In this document: in pieces, positions 1 to 9,190 of the stretch
How positions within the stretch are numbered: the stretch's first letter is position 1
Layout: every line of letters starts with the position of its first letter
DNA from: Aquabacter sediminis
Lineage (GTDB): Bacteria > Pseudomonadota > Alphaproteobacteria > Rhizobiales > Xanthobacteraceae
Assembly (NCBI RefSeq): GCF_028863665.1
Contig: NZ_JARBFX010000005.1
Span: 62,001 to 126,000 of the forward strand
Direction: 5' to 3'
DNA length: 64,000 nucleotides
The notes under the pieces: model-generated
Databases searched by the model: none
What the model saw: only the letters and a program-made list of their open reading frames with translations
Told to the model about the DNA's origin: nothing
Program-made: the position numbers and the translations under genes

Positions 1-4
1 TTTT

Positions 5-81
5 GACCGAACCGTTCGGTTTGATGTTGCGCGCGTCGGGAAAGAGGTCTAAAACACTTCCATTGACTGAACGGTTCGGTC
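5..81. promoter_or_regulatory. Pair of TetR-type operator palindromes
   Basis: Two near-identical inverted repeats lie 60 bp apart: ACCGAACCGTTCGGT at 6-20 and ACTGAACGGTTCGGT at 66-80. Each is a GAAC/GTTC-centred palindrome of the kind bound by TetR-family repressors in front of their own gene and a divergent efflux or enzyme gene. The regulator is not in the window, so it probably lies to the left and is read leftwards. Binding by a TetR protein is inferred. Confidence 0.6.
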
Positions 82-414
82 TGATTTCGGACCGCAACCC
101 GGGATCCGGCCGTTCCGGAGGGAGGAGAGCACCGCCCCCGCTCTCCTCCCTCCCTCCCTCCCTCCCCTCCTCCCCTTCGCCGCTCAGGCGTACGGGAAAG
201 TCCATTCCGAAGCGGCGGACACTCCTCCCCTCATCTTTCCTGTCATCGGGTGACCGAGGGCCAGTTCGCGCCCTTTCCGGGACCGGAACGGCGCGCGCTG
301 CACACAGGCTACGCCTCGACCCGAGGTGAACGGCGCGACGGCTTGCCGCGTACGTCTTGAGACTGTGAGCATCCTGGGCCATTTTCCGCACAGGCAGTCG
401 TCAGGAGCGTTCAG
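82..414. other. Intergenic, pyrimidine-rich, no gene recognised
   Basis: This stretch leads from the operator pair to the first gene. It contains a CCCT tandem run at about 144-170 on the plus strand. AGGAG at 402-406 is the ribosome-binding site of the next gene. The short reading frames across it have no family features, so I call no gene. Confidence 0.5.
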
Positions 415-807
415 ATGCTCCGGACCCAACAGCGGATAAGACGCATGATGTTCGGCACGAAGCTTGGCGGCCTTGCCGCCGCCGCGGCCATTGCCGCACT
501 GTCCGGCCTCGCGGCAGACGAGGCGCGCGCGGAGCCGTGCATCGAGCAGATCGTGGCTCTCCAGCAGAGGCTCAAGGCCACCGATCCGTCCGCCGCTCCC
601 AAGCCGCCCACGCAGCCGCAGAGCATCGGCGCGCAGATTGATCGGCAGCCGACCCCCTCGTCGGTAGCTCAGGCCGAGGGCAACCTGCCTGCGCCGGTCG
701 GGCCGGCCGCAGCGCTCAACGCCGCCCAGAATTTCCAGGCGGCCGGCGACGAGCAGTCCTGCCTCAAGGCCGTCGCCGAGGCCCGCAAGATGATGGACGG
801 CAAGTGA
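415..807 (+). CDS. Small secreted hypothetical protein
   Basis: A 130-residue protein. A basic N-terminus is followed by a hydrophobic Ala/Leu/Gly stretch at about residues 17-33 and an ARA-type signal peptidase site near residue 40, so it is probably exported. The mature part has two cysteines (C42 and about C117) and a Pro/Gln-rich middle. The start is backed by AGGAG 8 bases upstream; a second ATG pair at 445-450 is possible. I recognise no family. It stands alone and converges with the puuB gene. Function unknown. Confidence 0.6.
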   Translation: MLRTQQRIRRMMFGTKLGGLAAAAAIAALSGLAADEARAEPCIEQIVALQQRLKATDPSAAPKPPTQPQSIGAQIDRQPTPSSVAQAEGNLPAPVGPAAALNAAQNFQAAGDEQSCLKAVAEARKMMDGK

Positions 808-860
808 ACGCAGGTTGGTGATCCCAACGCCGGCCGGCGGCGCCGGACGGTCGCGGCCGG

Positions 861-2150
861 TCAGAGCCGGTCGCGCAGCGCGTAATAGGTCAGGCCGGCC
901 ACCATCATGGGATAGCGTAGAAGGGTGCCGCCAAAGAAAGCCGGCACTGGCAGCCTGCCGAGCAGGTCAAACCGGCCGACCTGCCCCGCCACCGCCTCGG
1001 CGAGGATCTTGCCGTAAAGCGGGGCGAGGGCGACGCCCTGGCCGCTATAGCCGGCAGAGACCATCACCTGGCTCGACAGCCTCCGCACGTAGGGCAGGCG
1101 GGTCATGGTGATGCCCAGCGTACCACCCCAGGCATAATCCAGCCGTGCGTCCGCCAGTTGCGGGAAGATGCGCAGCATGAAGGGCCGCACGAAGCTCTTC
1201 ACGTCCGCGCGGAGCGTGCGGCGGTAGTTTTCGCCGCCGCCGAACAGCAGGCGGCCGTCCGGCGTCATCCGGTAATAGTTCACGACGAAACGGCTGTCGG
1301 CCACCGCCGCGCCATTGGAGATGATCTCCTTTGCCCGCGCGCCCAGGGGCTCGGTGACCGCGATGTAGTTGTTGATGGGCATCACATGGGTGTCCACCCG
1401 CCCGTCGAGCCCGTCCATCAGCCCATTGCCGCACAGGAGCAGCATGTCGGCCTTCACGGAGCCGCCGCCGTCCGTCACCACGGTCACGCCGCCGCCGGCC
1501 CCGTTTTCCTGGAAACGAACCGCGCGGGTCCCCTCATGGATGCGCGCCCCTGCCGCCAAAGCCGCGCGGGCCAGGCCGAGGGCGAAGTTGAGCGGATGCA
1601 GGTGCCCCGCCCCATGGTCGATCATGCCGCCATAATAGCCGTCTGACCCCACCAAAGCGCGCAACTGCTCGCGGTCCAGGAGGTCGATGCGGTCATAGCC
1701 GTACTCGGCTTTGAGACGCCGCACATAGGCTTGCGTCATCGGGACGTAATTGGGCTTGTGGTCGGCGATGATCAGGCCGTCGGACAGGTCGCAGGCGATG
1801 GCATGGCGCGTGACGAGGTCCCGCACCAAGCCCTTGGCTTCCTCCGCGAGCGCCCAGAGCTTGGCGGTATCGTCCTTGCCGACGGCGCCTTCCAGATAGT
1901 CCACGTCGCGGCGCTGGCCGGAATGGATCTGCCCGCCATTGCGGCCGGAGGCGCCGGAGGCGATGCGTCCGCCCTCCAGCACCACCACGCTGAGGCCGCG
2001 CTCGGCAAGGTGCAGGGCGGCGGACAGGCCCGTATAGCCGGCTCCGACAATGACGACGTCCGCCGTGACGGGACCGCGCAAGGCAGGCTGTTCGGGCAGG
2101 AGGTCCGCCGTCGCGGCGTACCAGGAAGGGGGATGGCCGGTAAGATTCAT
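861..2150 (-). CDS. puuB: Gamma-glutamylputrescine oxidase-type FAD oxidoreductase
   Basis: A D-amino-acid-oxidase-fold flavoprotein of about 429 residues. The dinucleotide-binding motif GAGYTG is at residues 36-41 (DVVIVGAGYTG), followed by a SGASGRNGGQ segment typical of PuuB/ordL-like oxidases. PuuB oxidises gamma-glutamylputrescine to the aldehyde, releasing ammonia and peroxide, in the cytoplasmic putrescine pathway. The gene lies 57 bp downstream of a PuuA-like ligase on the same strand, which supports this substrate. The start is taken as the ATG at 2150; a GTG three codons upstream (2159) is in frame. No strong ribosome-binding site separates them. Related amine or amino-acid oxidases look similar, so the substrate is inferred from context. 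Confidence 0.75.
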   Translation of the reverse strand: MNLTGHPPSWYAATADLLPEQPALRGPVTADVVIVGAGYTGLSAALHLAERGLSVVVLEGGRIASGASGRNGGQIHSGQRRDVDYLEGAVGKDDTAKLWALAEEAKGLVRDLVTRHAIACDLSDGLIIADHKPNYVPMTQAYVRRLKAEYGYDRIDLLDREQLRALVGSDGYYGGMIDHGAGHLHPLNFALGLARAALAAGARIHEGTRAVRFQENGAGGGVTVVTDGGGSVKADMLLLCGNGLMDGLDGRVDTHVMPINNYIAVTEPLGARAKEIISNGAAVADSRFVVNYYRMTPDGRLLFGGGENYRRTLRADVKSFVRPFMLRIFPQLADARLDYAWGGTLGITMTRLPYVRRLSSQVMVSAGYSGQGVALAPLYGKILAEAVAGQVGRFDLLGRLPVPAFFGGTLLRYPMMVAGLTYYALRDRL

Positions 2151-2206
2151 GTCGTGCACGCCGCATGCGCCGCGCGCCGAAGCGCGCGGCAGGGAAGCGC
2201 TGCGCC

Positions 2207-3607
2207 TCAGACGTTGAGCAGGAGATATTCCCGCTCCCAGGGGGAGATGACGCGCATGAAGGTCTCGAACTCGGCCTGCTTGACCGCCGAATAGGTGGTC
2301 ACGAAGCTCTTGCCGAGCACTTCGGCCAGGTCGTCATTCTCCTCGAAGGCGGCGACCGCCTCCAGGAGTCCGCGCGGCAGGTCGAAGTCGAGATTCTTCG
2401 CGTCGCCCTCCAGCGGCTCGGTGGGGCGCAGGCCCTTGATCATGCCGAGATAGCCGCAGGCCAGTGACGCCGCGATGACCAGATAGGGATTGGCGTCGGA
2501 CGAGGGGACCCGGTTCTCCACCCGGCGCGCGGCGGGTGTCGCCGGCGGCACGCGCAGGCCGGCGGTGCGGTTGTCATAGCCCCACTGCACATTGATGGGC
2601 GCCATGGAATCGCGGGTCAGGCGCCGGTAGGAATTCACATAAGGCGCCAGGATGCACATGACCGCCGGCAGGTATTTCTGGTGGCCGGCCAGGAAGGAAA
2701 AGAATTCGGGCGTCGGATCGCCGTCCTCGTCGGAGAAGATGTTCTTGCCGTTCTCCGCCGAGACCACCGACTGGTGGATATGCATGGCGCTGCCCGGCTC
2801 GTTGGCGATGGGCTTGGCCATGAAGGTCGCGTAGATCTTGTGGCTGAGCGCCGCCTCGCGAATGGTGCGCTTGAACAGAAACACCTGGTCCGCCAGTTCC
2901 AGCGGGTCGCCGTGGCGCAGGTTGATTTCCATCTGCGCCGCGCCGTCCTCGTGGATCAGCGTGTCGATCTCCAGGCCCTGGGCCTCGGAATAGTCGTAGA
3001 TGTCCTCGAACAGCGCGTCGAACTCGTTCACGGCCTGGATCGAATAGGACTGGCGGCCGATCTCGGGCCGGCCCGAGCGGCCCACCGGCGGCTTCAGCGG
3101 ATAGTCCGGGTCGGTGTTGGGCTCCACCAGGTAGAACTCGATCTCGGGCGCCACCACCGGCTTCCAGCCATGCTTGGCATAGAGGCCGAGCACGTGCTTG
3201 AGCACCTGGCGCGGCGCCAGTTCCACGGGGCGGCCGTCGCGGTGGAAGGCGTTGTGGATCACCTGGGCGGTGGGGTCCTGGGCCCAAGGCACGGTGCACA
3301 GGGTGGAGAAGTCCGGCTCCATGACCAGGTCGGAATCGGCGATCACCGAATCCACCAGCCCGTCATAGTCGGGATATTCGCCCGAAATGGTCTGGAAGAA
3401 GATGGAGAGCGGCAGGTTCATGACGGGCGAGGAGAAGAACTTCGACGCCGGCATGATCTTGCCGCGCGCCACCCCGGCGAGATCCGGCACGGTGCACTCG
3501 ATTTCCGTAATGCCCCGCGCGGCCATCCAGGCCTTCGCTTCGGCAAGGGTCTTCACACCGCGCGGCATCTGAGCCGCTTCCTGATCGCCCGCTTTTCGTT
3601 TCGCCAT
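2207..3607 (-). CDS. puuA: Glutamine synthetase family, gamma-glutamylputrescine synthetase
   Basis: A 466-residue glutamine-synthetase-fold enzyme. It has the ATP-site HIHQS motif and a C-terminal NRVPSSDANPYL segment typical of the PuuA/GlnA3 group rather than housekeeping GlnA. PuuA joins glutamate to putrescine using ATP, the first step of the Puu route. GAGGACATC directly before the ATG at 3607 fixes the start; an in-frame upstream codon at 3643 is less likely. It is followed by puuB, giving a two-gene unit. Other Puu genes (aldehyde dehydrogenase, PuuD hydrolase, transporter) are not in the window. Specificity among gamma-glutamyl-polyamine ligases is inferred. Confidence 0.8.
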   Translation of the reverse strand: MAKRKAGDQEAAQMPRGVKTLAEAKAWMAARGITEIECTVPDLAGVARGKIMPASKFFSSPVMNLPLSIFFQTISGEYPDYDGLVDSVIADSDLVMEPDFSTLCTVPWAQDPTAQVIHNAFHRDGRPVELAPRQVLKHVLGLYAKHGWKPVVAPEIEFYLVEPNTDPDYPLKPPVGRSGRPEIGRQSYSIQAVNEFDALFEDIYDYSEAQGLEIDTLIHEDGAAQMEINLRHGDPLELADQVFLFKRTIREAALSHKIYATFMAKPIANEPGSAMHIHQSVVSAENGKNIFSDEDGDPTPEFFSFLAGHQKYLPAVMCILAPYVNSYRRLTRDSMAPINVQWGYDNRTAGLRVPPATPAARRVENRVPSSDANPYLVIAASLACGYLGMIKGLRPTEPLEGDAKNLDFDLPRGLLEAVAAFEENDDLAEVLGKSFVTTYSAVKQAEFETFMRVISPWEREYLLLNV

Positions 3608-3854
3608 GATGTCCTCTGGCGTGACCAAACGCACGCCCGCCAAGGGAACACCTCCACACGGCGAGGTGTCAACGCGGGCGTCGCAGTTTCATTTCGGGAT
3701 TTAGGGGAACGGGAGCGGAACGAATCGCGAGCGAATCGCGTCGAAGTCCAGTTCGCGCTTCGCCCCCTCTCAAAAGTCGTGGGTTACGCCGGGCGGGTCA
3801 CAAACGCGCGGCGCACTCTCACGGCCTGGGCCGAAAGCGTCCTAGGATCTGGTC

Positions 3855-4712
3855 CTAGGGCTTGGGTGAATTCACCGGGATGGTCTTCTCCTTGGCTTCC
3901 GTCTTGAAGCTGGTGGCCTCGAACAGGACGGTGCCCACCAAGGTGGCCACCTGCACCTTGAACGGGGCCATCAGCCTTGTGCCCGCGATCGGCACCAGCC
4001 AGACGGACATATCCTTGTTTTCTTGCATGTATTTGACGGTGCTGCGGGTCGGGCGGTGCCCGGCGACGGGGACATAGCGCACCTGGCACACCACCGCCTT
4101 GCCGGCAAAGCCCTTCTCGATCTTCACGTCCTCGACCCGATCGAAGGACAGGACGATGTCGTAGCGCTGCCGGCCGTCGAAGACCGGCACGGTCCGGTCG
4201 CAGGCGGCGGCGGAGAGCATGTCGGCCTTGCCCGGAACGGACACGAACGCGCCCGTCAACGGATCGGTCACGTTGAGGAGATGAGCGTCGGTGATTTCGA
4301 TGCGGTCGGGATAGGGCTTGGGCGGCGGGCTGACATCCAGGTCCTTCACCACATTGTCAGTGATGGCGAACTTGATCAGCTCGTCCTTGCCGTCGGCCCG
4401 GGCGCTGACGACGAACAGGCGTGGCACGGACTTGCCGGCCGCCATGCCCCCGCGCGCCGCCACGCTGCCCTTGCCGGACGAAACGGCGCGCAGGACGCCC
4501 GTCACCCGGCCGGTTCCCAGAATGTCGTAGCCCGCATCGGTGGCGTTTACCGTCACTTCCGCGCGGCCCACCTCGATCCCCGCCAGCGACAACGCATACT
4601 TGGCTTCAAGCTGGCCATCCGCCGCGGCGGGAGAGACCGAGGCGAGAAGTCCGCTTCCCAGAAGCGCGGCCAGCGGCGCCTTGGACGCAAGGTGAGAAAA
4701 CGCTTGCATCAT
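3855..4712 (-). CDS. DUF3108 domain exported protein
   Basis: About 285 residues with an N-terminal signal sequence (hydrophobic stretch followed by a SPAAADG cleavage region). A beta-rich body has the features of DUF3108: a start like LEAKYALSLAGIEVGRAEV and a conserved segment near RYDIVLSFDRVEDV. Proteins of this family are periplasmic and of unknown function. The ATG at 4712 is chosen because it puts the signal peptide at the N-terminus; the frame stays open upstream to 4880, and no strong ribosome-binding site decides between starts. It is transcribed divergently from infC. Confidence 0.7.
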   Translation of the reverse strand: MMQAFSHLASKAPLAALLGSGLLASVSPAAADGQLEAKYALSLAGIEVGRAEVTVNATDAGYDILGTGRVTGVLRAVSSGKGSVAARGGMAAGKSVPRLFVVSARADGKDELIKFAITDNVVKDLDVSPPPKPYPDRIEITDAHLLNVTDPLTGAFVSVPGKADMLSAAACDRTVPVFDGRQRYDIVLSFDRVEDVKIEKGFAGKAVVCQVRYVPVAGHRPTRSTVKYMQENKDMSVWLVPIAGTRLMAPFKVQVATLVGTVLFEATSFKTEAKEKTIPVNSPKP

Positions 4713-4975
4713 GCGGGTTTCCCTGCCCACGAGTGGTTCAGCGGGGCGATGCATCATGACTGATCGCATGGCGCCGGAAGGCGGCTGAACTGTGGCTGCG
4801 GCGCGCCGAGGCCGCGGAAGCGGCAGGCGCGATGTGCGCCAATCGCCGCGAAACCGTTGTTGGTCATTGACTTTAAGCACGACAATCCCGATGTTCCCTC
4901 TTCGCCTGACATGGTGCCGGGCCTAGGCGCGTCGATCCGCGCCGGCTGTGCCACGTCCGGTCATGTTCAATGGCA

Positions 4976-4993
4976 GAGGAGATTATCGCCATT
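4976..4993 (+). promoter_or_regulatory. infC ribosome-binding site and probable AUU start
   Basis: GAGGAG at 4976-4981 is followed after 9 bases by ATT at 4991-4993. That ATT opens the conserved alphaproteobacterial IF-3 N-terminus (x-R-R-P-M-R, then KDGPR-NEEIR). IF-3 genes typically use AUU, which lets IF-3 repress its own synthesis. The ATG at 4970 lies before this ribosome-binding site, so it is not served by it. Confidence 0.7.
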
Positions 4994-5527
4994 CGCCGCC
5001 CCATGAGACCCGTCGCGCCGGAGAAGGATGGCCCGCGCGTCAACGAAGAGATCCGCATCCGCGAAGTTCAGCTCATCGACCAGGAAGGCCAGAACCTGGG
5101 CGTCATGGCCACGCGCGACGCGTTGCTGCTGGCTCAGGAGGCCGGGCTCGATCTCGTGGAGATCTCGCCGAACTCCGCGCCGCCGGTGTGCAAGATCCTG
5201 GATTTCGGCCGGTTCAAATACCAGAACCAGAAGAAGGCCAGCGAGGCGCGCAAGAAGCAGAAGGTGGTCGAGGTCAAGGAGATCAAGCTTCGCCCCGGCA
5301 TCGACACCCATGACTACGAAGTCAAGATGAAGGCCATGCAGCGCTTCTTTGAGGAAGGCGACAAGGTCAAGGTGACCCTGCGCTTCCGTGGACGCGAGAT
5401 GGCCCATCAGGACATCGGCTTCAAGCTGCTTCAGAAGCTGAAGGAAGATGTGTCCACCATCGCCAAGGTGGAAGCCGAGCCCATGCTCGAAGGCCGCCAG
5501 ATGATCATGATTCTCGCGCCGCGCTGA
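4991..5527 (+). CDS. infC: Translation initiation factor IF-3
   Basis: IF-3 binds the 30S subunit, checks start-codon pairing and prevents subunit association. The N-domain carries [14 protein letters not shown] and the [15 protein letters not shown] segment, then a Lys-rich linker ([15 protein letters not shown]), then the C-domain with [11 protein letters not shown]. The length is about 178 residues from the ATT codon, normal for the family. Starts at ATG 4970 (185 aa) or ATG 5003 are the alternatives. It is a single gene with its own terminator. Unusually, it is parted from rpmI-rplT by 1.7 kb that holds two opposite-strand BA14K genes. Confidence 0.97.
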   Translation: MRRPMRPVAPEKDGPRVNEEIRIREVQLIDQEGQNLGVMATRDALLLAQEAGLDLVEISPNSAPPVCKILDFGRFKYQNQKKASEARKKQKVVEVKEIKLRPGIDTHDYEVKMKAMQRFFEEGDKVKVTLRFRGREMAHQDIGFKLLQKLKEDVSTIAKVEAEPMLEGRQMIMILAPR

Positions 5528-5549
5528 CGCGCGCGAGACTGTCTTCGTG

Positions 5550-5583
5550 AAAACGCCTCCGCGGATGCCGCGGAGGCGTTTTG
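5550..5583 (+). terminator. Intrinsic terminator of infC
   Basis: AACGCCTCCGCGG and CCGCGGAGGCGTT form a perfect 13-bp stem with a 3-base loop, followed by TTTT, 23 bases after the infC stop codon. Confidence 0.9.
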
Positions 5584-5631
5584 CGTTCTAGCGGTTGCCT
5601 CGCCGTTGGAGGCACATGCACCGGTCAGGAC

Positions 5632-6165
5632 TTACTGACAGGCATGGCGCTTGCCGTCATAGCCCAGATAGGTGCCGCTTGCCGGATCGAAGGAGCGGTA
5701 CTTGGACGAGCAATAGGCCACCCAGTCGCTCCCGCCTGCGCGGGCTGAGGCGGAATTGTTGGCGGCGGCAGCCGCGGCTGCCCCAAGGGCCAAGCCTCCG
5801 ATCACACCGGCCGCGACGGCCGCACCATTGTTGTTACACCCGCCCCAACCGCAATTGCGGTAGCCGGGACCGTAGGCGTAAGGACCGCCGCGCCAGCCCG
5901 GGCCGCGATAGCCGGGATTGCCACGCCAGCCTGGATTCCCGCGCCAGCCCGGCTTACCCCGGTATCCTGGGCCACTGCGCCAGTTGCGGTCGCCTCGATA
6001 CTGGACCTCGGTGGCCGCGCCCTGGCCCTTCAGGGCCGTTCCCTGCAGCGGGGCCACGGGTCCGAGTGCGCCGGCGGCGGCGCCCGCAATGCCCGACAGG
6101 AAGAAGGCGCCCGCCGCGGCCACGGCCATGACGCGGCCCTTGAAGCTGTGAGAAGTGCGTTTCAT
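5632..6165 (-). CDS. BA14K family exported protein (copy 1)
   Basis: A 177-residue protein. A signal or anchor segment (about residues 13-33) is followed by Gly/Trp/Arg/Pro-rich repeats (GWRGNPG-type), a second hydrophobic Gly/Ala stretch, and a C-terminal BA14K-like motif (WVAYCSSKYRSF then GTYLGYDGKRHAC). The family is named after a Brucella immunoreactive lectin-like protein and is exported or membrane associated. Two of the cysteines (YCSSKY and RHAC) are conserved in the next gene. AAGGAG 9 bases before the ATG at 6165 sets the start. It is a tandem paralogue of the next gene. Exact role unknown. Confidence 0.75.
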   Translation of the reverse strand: MKRTSHSFKGRVMAVAAAGAFFLSGIAGAAAGALGPVAPLQGTALKGQGAATEVQYRGDRNWRSGPGYRGKPGWRGNPGWRGNPGYRGPGWRGGPYAYGPGYRNCGWGGCNNNGAAVAAGVIGGLALGAAAAAAANNSASARAGGSDWVAYCSSKYRSFDPASGTYLGYDGKRHACQ

Positions 6166-6328
6166 TGGCAATGTCTCCTTGCGGAAACAACGCCAGACGG
6201 GCGATTGAGGTCATCCGGCTCGCGGACCTGTGATGCCAGGCCGGGGCGGAAAAGGCGCTCCCCTTGGCAGGGGAGGCGCAGGGCGCGTGCGCTAAGACTA
6301 AACAATCACAAGGGGTTGTCCAAATGAA

Positions 6329-6354
6329 CATCCGCCGCCCGAGGGCGGCGGATG
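6329..6354 (-). terminator. Strong hairpin downstream of BA14K copy 2
   Basis: CATCCGCCGCC and GGCGGCGGATG form a perfect 11-bp stem with a 4-base loop, 16 bases past the stop of the 6370 gene. On the minus strand it is followed by a T-rich but imperfect tract (TTCATTTGG), so it is a probable terminator. Confidence 0.6.
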
Positions 6355-6369
6355 AAGGGCTGCTGCGGC

Positions 6370-6963
6370 TCACGGGCAGGCGTGGCGCCGCCCGTCATAG
6401 CCCAGATAGGTGCCGGTGCGCGGGTTGTAGGACTTGAAGCGCTGGGAGCAATACGCGACCCAATTGCCATAAGCGGGCGCTGGCGGCGGGGGGCTGGCGG
6501 CGGCGGAGCCGATGATGATGCCGGTGGCCAAGCCCGGCCCGAAGCCCCAGCCCGGTCCCCAGCCCCAGCCTGGGCCATAGCCGGGCGCATAGCCCCAGCC
6601 CCCGTTCCAGACCGGCCGAGGTCCCCAACCAGGCCCCCAGCCCGGCCGTGGACCAGGCCCCCATCCCGGCCCCCATCCCGGGCGAGGCCCCCATCCGGGG
6701 CCGCCCCAGCCGGGTCGCGGGCCTGGCCCCCATCCGGGGCGTGGTCCAGGTCCCCAGCCGGGGCGTCCGCCCCAGCCCGGCCGACCGCCCCATCCGGGGC
6801 CGCCGCGATACTGGACCTGCTCGGCGGCCAGGGGGGAGGCCAGGGCCGTGGCCTTGAGGTGTGGAGCCGCCCCGAGGCGCAAGGCCTGGGCCTGCGCTCC
6901 CGACGTGGGAAGCATCAGGGCGGCGGTGAGGAGGGCGGATGAAAGACACAGCGTGCTGCGCAT
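6370..6963 (-). CDS. BA14K family exported protein (copy 2)
   Basis: A 197-residue protein with a clear N-terminal signal peptide ending near the TSGAQAQA segment. A long Gly/Pro/Trp/Arg repeat region (GWGPGPRP units) follows, then a C-terminal BA14K module (NWVAYCSQRFKSY then GTYLGYDGRRHACP). The C-terminal module matches copy 1 at both protein and DNA level, showing tandem duplication. The low-complexity middle has diverged and expanded. AAGGAGACG before the ATG at 6963 supports the start. Likely a cell-envelope protein; function not established. Confidence 0.75.
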   Translation of the reverse strand: MRSTLCLSSALLTAALMLPTSGAQAQALRLGAAPHLKATALASPLAAEQVQYRGGPGWGGRPGWGGRPGWGPGPRPGWGPGPRPGWGGPGWGPRPGWGPGWGPGPRPGWGPGWGPRPVWNGGWGYAPGYGPGWGWGPGWGFGPGLATGIIIGSAAASPPPPAPAYGNWVAYCSQRFKSYNPRTGTYLGYDGRRHACP

Positions 6964-7260
6964 GGGACGTCTCCTTGCCGACAACCTGATAGAAGGCGCG
7001 GCGACAAGCTTTTGATCCGCTTGGTTTGGTCCATCTCACAGAAGTGACGCGGCGGCATGAGGGCGCCAACAGGGCGCCTTTGGGCACCTTCGCGGCGTCC
7101 GTGAGGCGGCTTGCCTTTTCGGCGCGCCTCCTGTAACGAGTGCGGCCTTCGGACCGGCCGGCTGATAAAGGGCTGCCGCGCTGGTCCCTGATGCTCACAG
7201 CAACAACCGGCTGGAGAGGTTGCGCCCCGCGCGCGATGCGTCTCGGCCACGGAGAGCCAA

Positions 7261-7461
7261 ATGCCCAAGATGAAGACCAAGTCGGGAGCGAAGAAGCGCT
7301 TCCGCCTGACGGGTTCGGGAAAAGTGATTGCGGCCCAGGCCGGCAAGCGCCACGGCATGATCAAGCGGACCAACAACCAGATCCGCAATCTGCGCGGCAC
7401 CACCATCCTGTGCGAGAGCGATGCGCGCATCATCCGCAAGTCGTTCCTGCCGAACGGCTGA
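7261..7461 (+). CDS. rpmI: 50S ribosomal protein L35
   Basis: A 66-residue basic protein of normal L35 length. It starts [14 protein letters not shown] and contains the [16 protein letters not shown] segment. It is a structural protein of the large subunit and lies 28 bp before rplT in the usual rpmI-rplT pair. The preceding 276 bp after the BA14K gene should contain the promoter and leader. Confidence 0.97.
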   Translation: MPKMKTKSGAKKRFRLTGSGKVIAAQAGKRHGMIKRTNNQIRNLRGTTILCESDARIIRKSFLPNG

Positions 7462-7489
7462 CGCCACCGCGATCTGAAGGAGATTTCCC

Positions 7490-7852
7490 ATGGCCCGCGT
7501 CAAACGTGGCGTTACGTCCCACGCCAAGCACAAGAAGGTCTTCAAAGCCGCCAAGGGCTTTTACGGCCGTCGCAAGAATACCATCCGCGCTGCGAAGTCC
7601 GCCGTCGAGCGGTCGATGCAGTATGCGTATCGCGATCGCAAGGTGAAGAAGCGGAACTTCCGCGCCTTGTGGATCCAGCGCATCAATGCCGGCGTGCGCG
7701 CCCTTGATCTCGACCTGACCTATTCTCGATTTATCGATGGTCTCGGCAAGGCCGGGATCGAGGTCGACCGCAAGGTGCTCTCGGATATCGCCATCCACGA
7801 GCCCGACGCGTTCAAGGCCCTGGTGGAGAAGGCCAAGGCCGCTCTGGCCTGA
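7490..7852 (+). CDS. rplT: 50S ribosomal protein L20
   Basis: A 120-residue L20 with the hallmark start [17 protein letters not shown] and the segments [20 protein letters not shown] and [12 protein letters not shown]20 binds 23S rRNA early in large-subunit assembly and in several bacteria represses its own operon. GAAGGAGATTTCCC before the ATG is a strong ribosome-binding site. It ends with an intrinsic terminator before pheS. Confidence 0.97.
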   Translation: MARVKRGVTSHAKHKKVFKAAKGFYGRRKNTIRAAKSAVERSMQYAYRDRKVKKRNFRALWIQRINAGVRALDLDLTYSRFIDGLGKAGIEVDRKVLSDIAIHEPDAFKALVEKAKAALA

Positions 7853-7884
7853 CCTTTCACCCCCGCCCTTTCCGAGACCCGATG

Positions 7885-7914
7885 AGCCCCGGCGGAATTC
7901 CGTTCGGGGCTTTT
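7885..7914 (+). terminator. Intrinsic terminator of rpmI-rplT
   Basis: AGCCCCG pairs with CGGGGCT around an inner CGGAATTCCG palindrome. The stem runs straight into TTTT, 33 bases past the rplT stop. Confidence 0.85.
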
Positions 7915-8059
7915 CGTCTTGGGGATGGGCTGGCTATAAGACCGCGCCCTCTCCGGGATGCCTTCGTCGCCGGGTCCACCGGCCATCCCCCAGGGCTGCG
8001 CCTCGATTGTGCCGTGATCGTGCTTCGACCGCGCGCGAGCCATTAAAGGACTAGGGTCC

Positions 8060-9169
8060 ATGTCCGAACTCGTTCTCACCGATCATCCCGGCCTCGACGC
8101 GCTGGAGCGCGAGATCGCAAGCGGCATCCTGGCCGCCGGCGACGAGGCGGCCCTCGAACAGGTGCGCATCGCCGCGCTGGGCAAGAAGGGCTCGGTCTCC
8201 GAGCTTCTGAAGTCGCTGGGCGCCATGAGCCCCGACGAGCGCAAGATGATGGGACCGGCCATTAACGGCCTGCGCGACCGCATCCAGGGCCTGATGGCCG
8301 TGCGCCGTGAGACGCTGAAGGCCGCCGCCCTGGAGGCCCGCCTCGCCACCGAGCGGGTGGACGTCACTCTGCCCCTGCGCGAGACGCCGGCCGAGATCGG
8401 CCGCGTGCACCCCATCGCCCAGGTCACCGAGGAACTGACCGCCATCTTCGCCGACATGGGCTTCGCGGTGGCGGAGGGGCCGGACATCGAGACCGACTTC
8501 CATAACTTCACGGCGCTGAACTTCCCTGCTGGCCATCCGGCGCGGGAGATGCACGACACCTTCTTCCTGCCGCCCGGCCCCGATGGCGAGCGCAAGGTGC
8601 TGCGCACCCATACCTCCCCGGTGCAGGTGCGCACCATGCTCACCCAGAAGCCGCCCATCCGCGTCATCTGCCCCGGCCGCACCTATCGCTGCGACAGCGA
8701 CCAGACCCACACGCCCATGTTCCACCAGGTGGAGGGCCTCGTCATCGACAAGGGTTCCCATCTGGGTCACCTGAAGTGGATCCTGGAGGAGTTCTGCAAG
8801 GCCTTCTTCGAGGTGGACCGCGTGACCATGCGCTTCCGCCCCTCCTTCTTCCCCTTCACGGAACCTTCCATGGAGGTGGACATCCAGTGCGACCGCTCCC
8901 GCCCCGGCGAGATCCGGTTCGGCGAGGGCAATGACTGGCTGGAAATCCTGGGCTGCGGGATGGTGCATCCCAACGTGCTGCGCAATTGCGGCATCGACCC
9001 GGACGAGTATCAGGGCTTTGCCTGGGGCATGGGGATCGACCGCATCGCCATGCTGAAATACGGCATGAACGACCTGCGCGCCTTCTTCGAGGCCGATGTG
9101 CGCTGGCTCTCCCATTACGGCTTCCGGCCCCTGGACTTCCCCACCCTGGCGGGCGGGCTGAGCGCGTGA
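8060..9169 (+). CDS. pheS: Phenylalanyl-tRNA synthetase alpha subunit
   Basis: A 369-residue class II synthetase catalytic subunit. It has an N-terminal coiled-coil region, then motif 2 ([23 protein letters not shown]) and motif 3 ([17 protein letters not shown]). It charges tRNA-Phe as an alpha2-beta2 tetramer with PheT. It lies 21 bp upstream of pheT, the usual operon. A terminator before it suggests a separate promoter at about 7915-8059. The length is normal. Confidence 0.97.
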   Translation: MSELVLTDHPGLDALEREIASGILAAGDEAALEQVRIAALGKKGSVSELLKSLGAMSPDERKMMGPAINGLRDRIQGLMAVRRETLKAAALEARLATERVDVTLPLRETPAEIGRVHPIAQVTEELTAIFADMGFAVAEGPDIETDFHNFTALNFPAGHPAREMHDTFFLPPGPDGERKVLRTHTSPVQVRTMLTQKPPIRVICPGRTYRCDSDQTHTPMFHQVEGLVIDKGSHLGHLKWILEEFCKAFFEVDRVTMRFRPSFFPFTEPSMEVDIQCDRSRPGEIRFGEGNDWLEILGCGMVHPNVLRNCGIDPDEYQGFAWGMGIDRIAMLKYGMNDLRAFFEADVRWLSHYGFRPLDFPTLAGGLSA

Positions 9170-9190
9170 GCTGGAAGAGGATCTGAGATC

